From Salinisphaera sp035690525 (lineage in GTDB: Bacteria; Pseudomonadota; Gammaproteobacteria; Nevskiales; Salinisphaeraceae), in contig NZ_DASSKM010000123.1 of NCBI RefSeq assembly GCF_035690525.1, positions 1 through 58,918 on the forward strand: 58,918 nt of DNA, given 5' to 3'. A model generated the notes under the pieces. That model did not search any database. It saw only the letters and a program-made list of their open reading frames with translations, and had not been told where the DNA came from. This document shows, in pieces, positions 33,310-41,948 of the stretch (positions are counted from its first letter, which is position 1; every line of letters starts with the position of its first letter). The position numbers and the translations under genes were made by a program.

Positions 33310-33519
33310 ATGCCTTTCGCCAACTTCAAAGTACCCGCCGGCAGCCTGAACGCCGAACAAAAGGGAAAGATCGTCCATCGCACCACCGACCTGTACGCCG
33401 AGATTTACGGCGAGCGGGCGCGCTCGAACACCATGGTTCTCGTCGAAGAAGTGACCGATGGCGGTTGGGGGATCGGCGACAACGTCCTGACGCTGGCCAT
33501 GCTGCAGGATGACGCGTGA
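33310..33519 (+). CDS. Tautomerase-like (4-oxalocrotonate tautomerase superfamily) small protein
   Basis: A 69-residue protein starting MPFANFKVPAGSLNAEQKGK. After Met removal, Pro would be the N-terminal catalytic base of tautomerases, and KIVHRTTDLYAEIYG is the helix typical of the superfamily. VLVEEVTDGGWGIGDNVLT is like the beta segments of this fold. Such enzymes move double bonds in enol/keto acids. It lies 51 bp after the SDR and likely belongs to the same transcript, after an AAGGAAAGGGG site. The substrate is unknown. Confidence 0.82.
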   Translation: MPFANFKVPAGSLNAEQKGKIVHRTTDLYAEIYGERARSNTMVLVEEVTDGGWGIGDNVLTLAMLQDDA

Positions 33520-33641
33520 CCCCTGCTTTCACGCAGGGCCGCATCCACGGATGGCCGAGCAACGGATGCAACCGTTGCACGGTTGTCACATTTTGCCGAG
33601 TTTAATCGTCCTTCACGTCACACCCATTGAGGAGACTTTTC

Positions 33642-34508
33642 ATGTCCCATACTGCGATACCTGACACATTCACTCTCGGAGATCGGCCCGTTAAACGCCT
33701 CGGCTATGGCGCCATGCAGCTGGCAGGCCCCGGCGTATTCGGCCCGCCGAAGGATCGTGACGCGGCCTTGGCCGTGCTGCGCGAAGCCGTTGATTCGGGT
33801 GTGAACCACATCGACACCAGCGATTTCTACGGCCCACACGTCACTAACCACTTGATCCGCGAAGCGTTGGCGCCGTATCCGGACGATCTCGTCATCGTCA
33901 CCAAGATTGGTGCGCGGCGTGACGAAACGGGCGCCTGGCTGCCCGCTTTTTCGGCCGACGAGCTGACCCAGGCCGTACACGACAACCTGCGCAACCTCGG
34001 GCGGGACGTGCTGGATGTGGTCAATCTGCGCATCATGTTCGACGCCCACGGCCCCGCCGAAGGATCGATCGAAGAGCCGTTGACGGCGCTGGCCGCGTTG
34101 CAGCAGCAGGGTCTGGTGCGCCACATCGGGCTGAGCAATGTTACGCCTGCCCAGGTCGCCGAAGGCCGTGGAATTGCCGAGATCGTCTGTGTGCAGAACC
34201 ACTACAACCTGGCGCATCGTGACGACGACGCCCTGATCGACGACCTGGCCCGTGACGGCGTCGCCTACGTGCCGTTCTTTCCGCTGGGCGGGTTCAACCC
34301 GTTGCAATCGTCCACGCTGGACGAGGTGGCCAAACGACTCGACGCCACGCCGATGCAGGTGGCGCTGGCGTGGCTGCTGCAACGCTCGCCGAACATCCTG
34401 TTGATTCCCGGCACCTCGTCCGTGACGCATCTGCGCGAGAACATCGCTGTTGCCACACTGACGCTGCCTGAAGACGCATTGCTCCAACTGGACGGAATGG
34501 CTTCATAA
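33642..34508 (+). CDS. Aldo/keto reductase
   Basis: A 288-residue NADPH-dependent reductase of the AKR superfamily. GYGAMQLAGPGVFGPPKDR near residue 20, HIDTSDFYGP near 55 (Asp and Tyr catalytic), VIVTKIGARRDE near 80 with Lys, and HIGLSNVTPAQV near 160 are the expected motifs; LAWLLQRSPNILLIPGTSSV near 245 is the cofactor-binding part. The family folds as a TIM barrel and reduces aldehydes and ketones. ATG 33642 with GAGGAGA before it is preferred over a TTG five codons upstream. It lies about 120 bp from the tautomerase gene. Confidence 0.92.
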   Translation: MSHTAIPDTFTLGDRPVKRLGYGAMQLAGPGVFGPPKDRDAALAVLREAVDSGVNHIDTSDFYGPHVTNHLIREALAPYPDDLVIVTKIGARRDETGAWLPAFSADELTQAVHDNLRNLGRDVLDVVNLRIMFDAHGPAEGSIEEPLTALAALQQQGLVRHIGLSNVTPAQVAEGRGIAEIVCVQNHYNLAHRDDDALIDDLARDGVAYVPFFPLGGFNPLQSSTLDEVAKRLDATPMQVALAWLLQRSPNILLIPGTSSVTHLRENIAVATLTLPEDALLQLDGMAS

Positions 34509-34555
34509 ACTTGATCGGGTTCGTTGCCGGCAAGTTCTGCGGTTTCGGCCATTCG

Positions 34556-34587
34556 ACGGCGCGAGGCGGGATCCAGCCTCGCGCCGT
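34556..34587. terminator. Strong hairpin between convergent genes
   Basis: ACGGCGCGAGGC (34556-34567) and GCCTCGCGCCGT (34576-34587) form a perfect 12-bp stem with a GGGATCCA loop, between the stop of the aldo/keto reductase and the stop of the isochorismatase gene. Only a short TTAAAA follows, so it may act as a bidirectional, partly factor-assisted terminator. Confidence 0.6.
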
Positions 34588-34650
34588 TAAAAGGATATTT
34601 CGCCAGCGAAAGGGCGCCCCCGAACGGGTACGGGCGAAGTCCGTCGCCGC

Positions 34651-35307
34651 TCAGGCCGCCGCGTGTTTCATCGCCGCCAGCGCCCGCTGATGCGTGGCGT
34701 GGATGTTGTCGCGTTCCGGGCGGCTGCCCTCGGCCACGCATTGTAGCCACTCGTCGGTGCTCAGCACGGCGGCGAAGTTCGACTGCTGAACCACGGCGAA
34801 CACACGGTGGATTTCCTCGGCCGTGGCCGCACCCGCACGGTTGGCGTACGGCACGCTGCCCGAGGCGTCGCTGAGGAATTCCACGTCGAGGCCCGCATCG
34901 ACTGCGTGCTTGATTGTGGTGTCGTCGCAATTGTGGCTCATGTAACCGACCACGGCGAGCGTATCGACGCGCTGCTGCCGCAGCCAGTGGCCCAGGTCGG
35001 TGCCGGCAAACGCGCTGGCCAGTTTCTTCTGCACGAAGTGGTCCCGCGGGCGGCTGGCCACCACATCATGCAACCGCCAGCCATCCGAGCCTTCGGCAAA
35101 CAGCGGCGCCGCCTGCGGCGACATCTGCTGTACCACGACCACCGGAATACCGGCATCGCGAGCGGCGTCCATGGCCTTGCCGATGTGGCGCAGCGAGTCA
35201 TCGACCGGCGGATATTCGATTTGCAGACCGCCGGTAACGTACTCGTTCTGCACGTCGATGACGACGAGGGCCCGTTTCGGCTGTTGGCTGTTGTTGGGCT
35301 GAGTCAT
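34651..35307 (-). CDS. Isochorismatase-like cysteine hydrolase
   Basis: A 218-residue hydrolase. RALVVIDVQNEYVTGGL near residue 14 has the catalytic Asp, KKLASAFAGTDL near 95 the Lys, and VGYMSHNCDDTTIKHAVDAG near 120 the nucleophilic Cys of the isochorismatase/nicotinamidase superfamily. The product is probably an amide or ester hydrolysis product; substrate not assigned. The ATG at 35307, with AAGGAGA just before it, is preferred over ATGs 17 codons upstream. It is divergent from the GlxA-type regulator, which most likely controls it. Confidence 0.9.
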   Translation of the reverse strand: MTQPNNSQQPKRALVVIDVQNEYVTGGLQIEYPPVDDSLRHIGKAMDAARDAGIPVVVVQQMSPQAAPLFAEGSDGWRLHDVVASRPRDHFVQKKLASAFAGTDLGHWLRQQRVDTLAVVGYMSHNCDDTTIKHAVDAGLDVEFLSDASGSVPYANRAGAATAEEIHRVFAVVQQSNFAAVLSTDEWLQCVAEGSRPERDNIHATHQRALAAMKHAAA

Positions 35308-35438
35308 GACGACATCTCCTTGATGTTGAGGACACTGTGTCCCGGGAGTCGTCATCATCCGCCACCTGCGGCATCGCCAATAGTGGCCTGTATGCCATAT
35401 TTAGTTATAATCGGGCCAAATCGCCAAACCCTCATGTC

Positions 35439-36425
35439 ATGCGTGCAACATCCGTGGCCATTGCCGCCTTCGACGATATCCGCCCGTTCCATCTATCCGT
35501 GCCCTGTGCGGTGTTCGGCGAACCGGCCGGCATCGAGCCGCCGCCGTTCGACGTGCGCGTATGCACCGCCGAGCCCGGCGAACTGCGCAGCCAGATCGGT
35601 TTCAGCATCAGCACGGACTACGGCCTCGACGACCTGGCGCAGGCGCACATCGTGGTGGTGCCGTCATGGCGCGATCCGCACGAACCGGCGCCGAAAGCGC
35701 TGCTGGCGGCGCTGCAACAGGCGCACGCACGCGGCGCGTTGATCGTGGGCTTGTGCCTGGGCGCCTACGTGCTGGCCGAAGCCGGTTTGCTCGACGGCCG
35801 TCGCGCCACCACGCACTGGCGCTGGGCGGAACCGTTCGCGCAGCGCTTTCCGCGCGTTTCGGTCGATGCGGACGTACTGTATGTGGACGAGGGCGACGTG
35901 CTGACGTCGGCCGGCACTGCCGCCGGTATCGACTGCTGCCTGCACGTAGTGCGCAAGCAACTCGGGGCGAACGTGGCCGCACGTATCGCCCGTACTCTGG
36001 TGGTGCCGCCGCATCGACAAGGCAGCCAGGCGCAATTCATCGAGCAACCGGTATTGCCAACAACGGACGACGGGCCGCTGGCGCAGACGCTGGACTGGGT
36101 GGTGCGCCACCTCGATCAGCCGCACAGTCTGGACTCGCTGGCCGCAAAAACGCTGATGAGCCGGCGCAGCTTCACCCGTCATTTTCGCAAGCAAACCGGC
36201 ACCAGCGTCGGACAATGGCTGCTCGGGCAACGATTGGCGCTGGCCCAGCGCCTGCTGGAAACCACGGCACAACCGATCGAGCGGGTCGCCGAACGCGCCG
36301 GCTTCGGCTCCACTCTGTCGATGCGCCAGCATTTCGGCACGGTCTTCAACACCACGCCGTCGATGTACCGGCGGGAGTTTCGCGGAAGCTCGGGTGGCGC
36401 TCAGCGATCGGCCGTCACAAGATGA
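35439..36425 (+). CDS. GlxA-type AraC-family regulator with a DJ-1/PfpI-like domain
   Basis: A 328-residue regulator. The first 190 residues are a DJ-1/PfpI glutaminase-like domain (VAIAAFDDIRPFHLSVPCAV, LIVGLCLGAYVLAEAGLLDG with the Cys elbow, ATTHWRW, TSAGTAAGIDCCLHVV). From 215 on, two AraC helix-turn-helices follow (DSLAAKTLMSRRSFTRHF, then IERVAERAGFGSTLSMRQHF). GlxA-like proteins sense small metabolites. ATG 35439 is chosen over an upstream 34-codon extension that has no family similarity; a TATAAT at 35406-35411 is a good -10 box. Confidence 0.9.
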   Translation: MRATSVAIAAFDDIRPFHLSVPCAVFGEPAGIEPPPFDVRVCTAEPGELRSQIGFSISTDYGLDDLAQAHIVVVPSWRDPHEPAPKALLAALQQAHARGALIVGLCLGAYVLAEAGLLDGRRATTHWRWAEPFAQRFPRVSVDADVLYVDEGDVLTSAGTAAGIDCCLHVVRKQLGANVAARIARTLVVPPHRQGSQAQFIEQPVLPTTDDGPLAQTLDWVVRHLDQPHSLDSLAAKTLMSRRSFTRHFRKQTGTSVGQWLLGQRLALAQRLLETTAQPIERVAERAGFGSTLSMRQHFGTVFNTTPSMYRREFRGSSGGAQRSAVTR

Positions 36426-36470
36426 TAACGGTTCGGCACCCAGGCACAGCCGTCACCCTGCGGAAATTCC

Positions 36471-36490
36471 GGTACAGTATATTTATCTTC
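36471..36490. repeat. Diverged copy of the RAYT/REP-type motif
   Basis: GGTACAGTATATTTATCTTC resembles the motif at 27992 and 29321 with two substitutions, and the following ACGAAACAG corresponds to ACAAAACAT of the 29321 copy. It lies between the GlxA regulator and the convergent binding-protein gene. Confidence 0.5.
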
Positions 36491-36542
36491 ACGAAACAGA
36501 CCGGCAACGTGAGTTTCAATTGGCTTTGCGGCGCCGTGATAC

Positions 36543-37829
36543 CTACGACATAGCCTGGGCTTGCTGAACCCGGTGCGCCATCTCCTTGGCGGCATCTTCG
36601 GCCGACATGTCTTTGTTGTTGTAGAACTTGGCGATCACGTCGAAGATCGCCCCCTTGACCGCGCCTGTTTCGGCCATGTCCTGGGAGAAGGTGGGCACGA
36701 GGGCATCGTTCTTCTTGGCGGTGATGAAGTCTTTTTTCGCTTTGTGGGCGCAGGCGTCGAAGCCCTCGAGGGAGACATCCTGGCGCACCGGAATCGAGCC
36801 CTTGGCCTTGTTGAACTTGCGCTGGAACTCGGGCGACAGCGCGGTGCGCGCGAACGCGTACTGGGCGTTCTTGTCGGAGTTCGAATGCGCGAACATTTCG
36901 AAGCTGTCGGATTGATAGCTGTATCCCGTGTACGCCCCGGGGAAAGCGATACAGGCGATTTCTTTACCGGGTGTGGCATCGGCGTTGGTGATTTCGCCCT
37001 TGGCCCAATCGCCCATGATCTGCATACCAGCCTCGCCCTGCACCACTTCGCCGGTGTCGTGGTTCCAGGACAAGCCTTGCGCATTCGGATCCGTGTATTG
37101 CTGGATCGTGCGCAGATGCTGTAACGACTTGATCATGGCGTCGCTCGACAATGCATCCGGATCGAGATCGACAAAGGCCTTGCGATAGAAATCGGGGCCG
37201 CCGGCCGCCAGGGCGATCGCGTCGAGTTCGGTCGCGACCTGCCAGGTATTGCCGCCGCCGGCGATCGGGGTTATTCCGGCCTGCTTGATTTTTTTAAGCG
37301 CGGCGACCAACGAGTCCCAGTCCGTCGGCATTTGGGCGCCGGCCTTGTCGAGCACCGACTTGTTGATCCACAGCCAGTTGGTGCGATGAATATTGAACGG
37401 CACCGCGACATAGTGCCCGTCGCACTTCATATATTTCGACACCGCTTCGGGCAGAACCTGATTCCAGTTGCCCTTCTCGGCCACCGGATCGATGTTCATG
37501 GTGAGCCCGGTGTTGCACCACTGCTGGATCTGCGGGCCCTTGATCTGGGCCACGCCCGGCAGATTGCCCGACTGGATGCGCGATTTGAGCACGGTGCGGG
37601 CATTCGAGCCGCCGCCGCCGGATACCGCGTCGTTGACCATCTTGTAGCCTTGATCCGCCAGCATCTGCTCCAGAATGTTCATGGACTTGGCCTCGGAGCC
37701 CGAAGTCCACCAATTGAGGACGCTGACCGTTCCTTTCGTGGGCGCGGCTATCGCCGTGCTGCCGATTGCCATGGCGGTCACGGACAGACCGATAGTCATG
37801 CCCCTGCGCAGAATATGCCGGTTTGCCAT
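36543..37829 (-). CDS. ABC transporter sugar-binding protein (family 1), orphan
   Basis: A 428-residue periplasmic protein with a Sec signal peptide (MANRHILRRGMTIGLSVTAM, cleavage after AIA). VSVLNWWTSGSEAKSMNIL at the mature N-terminus, PFNIHRTNWLWINKSVLDKA, WDSLVAALKKIKQAGITPIA and MGDWAKGEITNADATPGK are typical of extracellular solute-binding protein family 1 (glucose/maltose-like). These deliver sugars to a membrane permease. ATG 37829 has AAGGAGGA before it. No ABC permease or ATPase gene is in the window, so the transporter partner must be elsewhere. Confidence 0.88.
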   Translation of the reverse strand: MANRHILRRGMTIGLSVTAMAIGSTAIAAPTKGTVSVLNWWTSGSEAKSMNILEQMLADQGYKMVNDAVSGGGGSNARTVLKSRIQSGNLPGVAQIKGPQIQQWCNTGLTMNIDPVAEKGNWNQVLPEAVSKYMKCDGHYVAVPFNIHRTNWLWINKSVLDKAGAQMPTDWDSLVAALKKIKQAGITPIAGGGNTWQVATELDAIALAAGGPDFYRKAFVDLDPDALSSDAMIKSLQHLRTIQQYTDPNAQGLSWNHDTGEVVQGEAGMQIMGDWAKGEITNADATPGKEIACIAFPGAYTGYSYQSDSFEMFAHSNSDKNAQYAFARTALSPEFQRKFNKAKGSIPVRQDVSLEGFDACAHKAKKDFITAKKNDALVPTFSQDMAETGAVKGAIFDVIAKFYNNKDMSAEDAAKEMAHRVQQAQAMS

Positions 37830-38135
37830 GAGTTCCTCCTTGATGCACCGGCCCAGCAACGGGTCGTGCCGTTTTATTGGTTTTTCCGTTCATACGCGGG
37901 TGATGCGAGTATTCAACCTTCGGACAAGTGCCTGCCGGGCGCAACGACACGAAAGTCGGACAAAGGCGCGGAACGTCGCCTGCAGGGCACCTAAGGAAAC
38001 CCTCCGCCGGCCGGGCCGTTACTGCCGCGCCGGAATGATTGCCCCCATGATGCCCGCGACGTTCGCTAACCGCCCCAAGAGCCGGCGCCGCCACGCTAAA
38101 GTAAGGCCATGAATTTTCGACTCCAGGATCGAGTC

Positions 38136-39053
38136 ATGACCAATACAGAACAACGCCCTTTCGCCGTCGTGACCGGCGGCAACCAAGGTATCGGCTACGA
38201 ATTGGCCGCCCAGTTCGCGCTGAACGGGCACGATGTGCTCATCAGCGCGCACGGCGACGGCCTTGATGAAGCGGCGAAACAGCTGGCCGAGCACGGCACG
38301 ACGATCACAACCGCGCGGGCCGATCTGACGGAATACGACGGCGTGGAGCAGCTTTATGCCGCGATCCGCGACGCCGGCCGCCCGGTGGACGCAATCGCGT
38401 TGAACGCCGGGCTCGGCCTGGGCGGGCATTTCGTCGGCGGGACGAGGCTCGAGGACGAACTGCGGCTGATCGCGCTGAACGTGACATCCACGGTGCATCT
38501 GGCCAAGCGGGTCGCGACCGACATGGTCGAGCGCGGCGCCGGGCGAATCCTGATCGTATCCTCGATCTCGGGCACCACCCCGACCCCATTCGAAGCGGTT
38601 TATGGCGGCACCAAGGCATTCGGGCTGTCGTTCGCCGAGGCGATTCGCAACGAATTGGCCGAACATGGAGTCGGCGTAACCGCTCTATTGCCCGCTCAGA
38701 CCCGGACCAATTTCTTCCATCGCGGCGATATGGACGATACCGCGATCGGCGCCGGCGACAAGAACGACCCCACCGAGGTCGCCCGCCAGGGTTACGAGGC
38801 CCTGATGGCCGGCAAGGACAAGGTCGTCGGCGGCGATATTTCGGCGCAAATCAAGGGCAACGTCACGAACAAGATATTGACCGAGGAGCAAAAAGCGAAC
38901 GCGCATCATAAGCTGGCCCGACCCGGTTCCGCGGACGCCTCGGATGCGGAGCGATGCCCGAGCGAGATTGCCCGTGCTATAGCGAGAACGGCCACGGCCT
39001 GCTCGCCCACTGATATCTTGTCCATGATCAATCACTGCGAGAGTGCTACATGA
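38136..39053 (+). CDS. Short-chain dehydrogenase/reductase with an extended C-terminus
   Basis: A 305-residue SDR from ATG 38136 (an ATG nine codons upstream at 38109 has a TAAGG close before it and is a fair alternative). FAVVTGGNQGIGYELAAQFA has the TGxxxGIG motif; LNAGLGLGG is the NAG element; SSISGTTPTPFEAVYGGTKA has the Ser, Tyr and Lys of the active site. Homologues I know end near the ANAHHKLARPGSA block. Here about 35 more residues follow (DASDAERCPSEIARAI onward), without SDR character. The stop overlaps the MFS start by four bases, so the two are coupled. Confidence 0.87.
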   Translation: MTNTEQRPFAVVTGGNQGIGYELAAQFALNGHDVLISAHGDGLDEAAKQLAEHGTTITTARADLTEYDGVEQLYAAIRDAGRPVDAIALNAGLGLGGHFVGGTRLEDELRLIALNVTSTVHLAKRVATDMVERGAGRILIVSSISGTTPTPFEAVYGGTKAFGLSFAEAIRNELAEHGVGVTALLPAQTRTNFFHRGDMDDTAIGAGDKNDPTEVARQGYEALMAGKDKVVGGDISAQIKGNVTNKILTEEQKANAHHKLARPGSADASDAERCPSEIARAIARTATACSPTDILSMINHCESAT

Positions 39054-40411
39054 ACGAAGCACGGTCCCCGCAACACCGGGAACAGGCGAGCCATTACCGC
39101 TGGGTCGTGGTCGGCCTTCTATTCGCGATCATCGTCATTAACTATATCGATCGTTCGGCCATTTCCTACGCGATCGCCCCGATGGCCAAGGAGATCGGGA
39201 TCGACACTTCGCAGCGCGGCCTGATACTGGGCGCGTTCGGCATTGGCTATGCGCTGACCACGTTTCTGGGCGGCCTCCTGGTCGACCGATTCGGCGCGCG
39301 CATCGTGCTGGCGGTGTCGGTGGCGCTGTGGGTGATCTCGATCGGCGGCACCGGCTTGGTTCAAGGCTTTACCCTCGCTCTGGTGGCGCGCGCCGCACTC
39401 GGCGTGGCCGAGGGGCCCATGTTTCCGGGCATGACCGGGGCGATCAGCCGCTGGCTTTCACCACGAGAACGCGGCCAGGCCATGGGTTCGTCGTTGACCG
39501 CGGTGCCGGTGGCGCTGGCGATCGGCGCGCCGGTGGTGTCCACCCTGATCACCTGGCTGGGCTGGCGCGGCATGTTCTATATCCTGGCGCTGCTCAGCTT
39601 CATCTGGCTGCCGCTGTGGTGGTTCCTGTTCCGCGACCAGCCGGAGCAGTCGTCGTGTGTCAACAAGGCCGAGCTCGAAAAGATACGCGTGCGCGGTGAC
39701 ATGACGGACCAACCGGACGACGAGCGCGATACGAACGAACGCGTGCCCGCGCGCGCCGACGGCGCCACATCGACCTCCTGGCGCCGGCTGGCCACCAACC
39801 CGACGCTGCTCGCCAATTACTGGGCGTTCTTCGTGTTCGGCTATTTCCTGTTCTTTTTCATGACCTGGCTGCCGGGCTATCTCGAAAAAGCCTTTCATCT
39901 GAGCGTTTCGGCCGTGGGCTGGTTTTCGGTGGTGCCGTGGGCCGCGGCCGCGGTGGCACTGTACGTTCTGGGCCATTTTTCCGATCGGCTGCTCAAGCGC
40001 ACGCATCGACTGCGCCCGTCGCGCAGCTATCTGATCGCCGGCACGCAGGCGCTCGCCGCGGTCGCGATCGTGCCGGTGGCGTTTTCCTCAAGCCTGACGC
40101 TGTCGCTGATCCTCATCACGGTGGCCCTGGCCGCATCGATGGGCGCGAATTCGGCCTACTACACCGTCAACGTCGATATCGCGCCGGACCGCGCGGCCAC
40201 CGCGCTCGGCATCATGGACTTCGGCTTCGCCATCGCCGGCTTTCTGGCGCCGGCGATCACCGGCTGGGTGGTCGGCAGCCAGGGCAGCTTCGACAAGGCG
40301 TTCTTCCTGATGGCGGCGCTGGCCGCGTCGTCGGTGATCATCACGCTGATTTTCCACCGCCCGGACGCCCACGCGATCGGTCATCCCTACGCGGACGACC
40401 GACAGCATTGA
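39050..40411 (+). CDS. MFS transporter, anion:cation symporter-like (ACS) family
   Basis: A 453-residue inner-membrane protein with twelve predicted helices in two halves. VVVGLLFAIIVINYIDRSAI in helix 1 and GVAEGPMFPGMTGAISRWLS with the following RERGQAMG are the signatures of the ACS (glucarate/hexuronate) family; a charged loop of about 50 residues separates helices 6 and 7. Members import organic anions with protons or sodium. The substrate is not predictable. It overlaps the SDR gene (ATGA), which suggests that the reductase acts on the imported compound. Confidence 0.88.
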   Translation: MNEARSPQHREQASHYRWVVVGLLFAIIVINYIDRSAISYAIAPMAKEIGIDTSQRGLILGAFGIGYALTTFLGGLLVDRFGARIVLAVSVALWVISIGGTGLVQGFTLALVARAALGVAEGPMFPGMTGAISRWLSPRERGQAMGSSLTAVPVALAIGAPVVSTLITWLGWRGMFYILALLSFIWLPLWWFLFRDQPEQSSCVNKAELEKIRVRGDMTDQPDDERDTNERVPARADGATSTSWRRLATNPTLLANYWAFFVFGYFLFFFMTWLPGYLEKAFHLSVSAVGWFSVVPWAAAAVALYVLGHFSDRLLKRTHRLRPSRSYLIAGTQALAAVAIVPVAFSSSLTLSLILITVALAASMGANSAYYTVNVDIAPDRAATALGIMDFGFAIAGFLAPAITGWVVGSQGSFDKAFFLMAALAASSVIITLIFHRPDAHAIGHPYADDRQH

Positions 40412-40463
40412 CGTTTGCCGCGAAGGTGGCGGGTTGATTCGCTTCCCCTACCCCGGAGCGGTC

Positions 40464-41948
40464 TCAGATTCGTTTTCGCGTGGTCCGCTGTAAGGCGACC
40501 GCAATCAGCACCATGATGGGGATGATTTCCAGGCGACCCATCCACATCACGACCATGAGCGTGAGTTTGCCCGGAATGCTCAGCGAGGGACCGACCAGTC
40601 CGGCGGTCAGCCCGACGTTCGACTGCGCCGAGAACACATCGAAGATGGTGATCTGTAACGGCGTCGTATCCGGTACCGAATAGGTCATAACCAGAACCGC
40701 GGTCGCGCTGACGAGGAACCAGCCGTAGGTTAGAGTGGTCGCGGCTTGTACGCGCGAGTTTGCGTCGTCCTTGGCTAGCGCTTCGCCGTCAAAAGTCAGA
40801 CGGACGATCTCATGCGGACGGCGTGTGATTTCAGCCAGCCGCCATACGATCGATTTATAAAGCAGTACAAGACGCAGCATCTTGAGTCCACCGCCCGTCG
40901 AGCCGGCAGTCGCCCCAACGAGCATGACCAGCGACATCATGAATAGCGCGCCCGGATGCCAGTGCGCCAGCGAAGCGCTCTGAAAACCGGTGGTCGTAGC
41001 CGCCGAAACCCACTGCAGAACGCTGTCGAGCCAGCTGGTCCGGTACAGGATGAAGTTGTTGGCCGCCAGCGCGAGAGCACCCAGCACCAGTATGAACCAG
41101 AACAGTTTCTGTTCCGAGCTGCCGAACCAGCCTTGTATCGGCCGGCGTTCGCGAACGGCGTGATAGTGGGCATAGAAACCGATCGCGCCGGCGATCATGA
41201 TCGGTAAGTAAAGGAGTTTTGCCAACGGCGTCGACGACATCAAACTGTCGCCGGTGATGGCGAAGCCGCCAGTAGCGATGGCCGTCATTCCCTGATTGAT
41301 CGCGCGCCAGATCGGGACCTGGCCGAGCCAGAGCAAGCCGATGCCAAGGCCGGTGTAAACGACATAGATCGACCAGATCGCCCGTGCCGTCGAGCGGACC
41401 GACGGCAGCAACTTCTGCTCTCTGCTTTCGGAGTAATAGAGCTCCAGTGCGCTGTGTCGGGGCGGCAGTATCGACAACAACAGCACGATCACGCCCACGC
41501 CGCCGATCCATTGCGACAGACTACGCCACCACTGCAGATAATGCGGCAGTCGGTCGGCGCGAAGCACGCTCATGCCCGTGCCGGTAAATCCCGATAAGGA
41601 TTCGAACATTGCGTTGATCACCGGGATACCGCGGCCGATGATAAACGGCAGAGTACCGACGGCCGATACCGCCAGCCATGCGAGAGCTGCGATCAACATG
41701 GCGTGGCGAGCCTGGGTAGGCGTATGGCCGCGCGCCGGCCAGTACAAACCCTGGCCGAGTACGAAACCGGCCGCCGCTGTCCAGGCGAACGCTTGCATGC
41801 CTGAATATTCGTCGAAAACAACGCAAACCGGCATCGAAAAAAGCGCCATGAGCGCCGGCACGTGGAGTAGCAGACCCACACCCCGACAGACAGGCTGGAG
41901 CAGAACGGATTGTTGGTTGCGCACCGCGTTATTCGTCTTGATCCGCAA
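40464..41948 (-). CDS. TrkH-family K+ uptake channel subunit
   Basis: A 494-residue inner-membrane protein. The four pore-loop regions of the Trk/Ktr/HKT family can be seen: SLSGFTGTGMSVL near residue 116, INQGMTAIATGGFAITGDSL near 217, SAATTTGFQSASL near 306 and SAQSNVGLTAGLVGPSL near 430, each with the selectivity-filter glycine. Members take up K+ and need a cytoplasmic RCK partner. The start overlaps the end of the gene at 41929-42600 by 20 bp, so both are translated from one transcript. It is longer than most KtrB proteins and close to TrkH (about 483). Confidence 0.92.
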   Translation of the reverse strand: MRIKTNNAVRNQQSVLLQPVCRGVGLLLHVPALMALFSMPVCVVFDEYSGMQAFAWTAAAGFVLGQGLYWPARGHTPTQARHAMLIAALAWLAVSAVGTLPFIIGRGIPVINAMFESLSGFTGTGMSVLRADRLPHYLQWWRSLSQWIGGVGVIVLLLSILPPRHSALELYYSESREQKLLPSVRSTARAIWSIYVVYTGLGIGLLWLGQVPIWRAINQGMTAIATGGFAITGDSLMSSTPLAKLLYLPIMIAGAIGFYAHYHAVRERRPIQGWFGSSEQKLFWFILVLGALALAANNFILYRTSWLDSVLQWVSAATTTGFQSASLAHWHPGALFMMSLVMLVGATAGSTGGGLKMLRLVLLYKSIVWRLAEITRRPHEIVRLTFDGEALAKDDANSRVQAATTLTYGWFLVSATAVLVMTYSVPDTTPLQITIFDVFSAQSNVGLTAGLVGPSLSIPGKLTLMVVMWMGRLEIIPIMVLIAVALQRTTRKRI

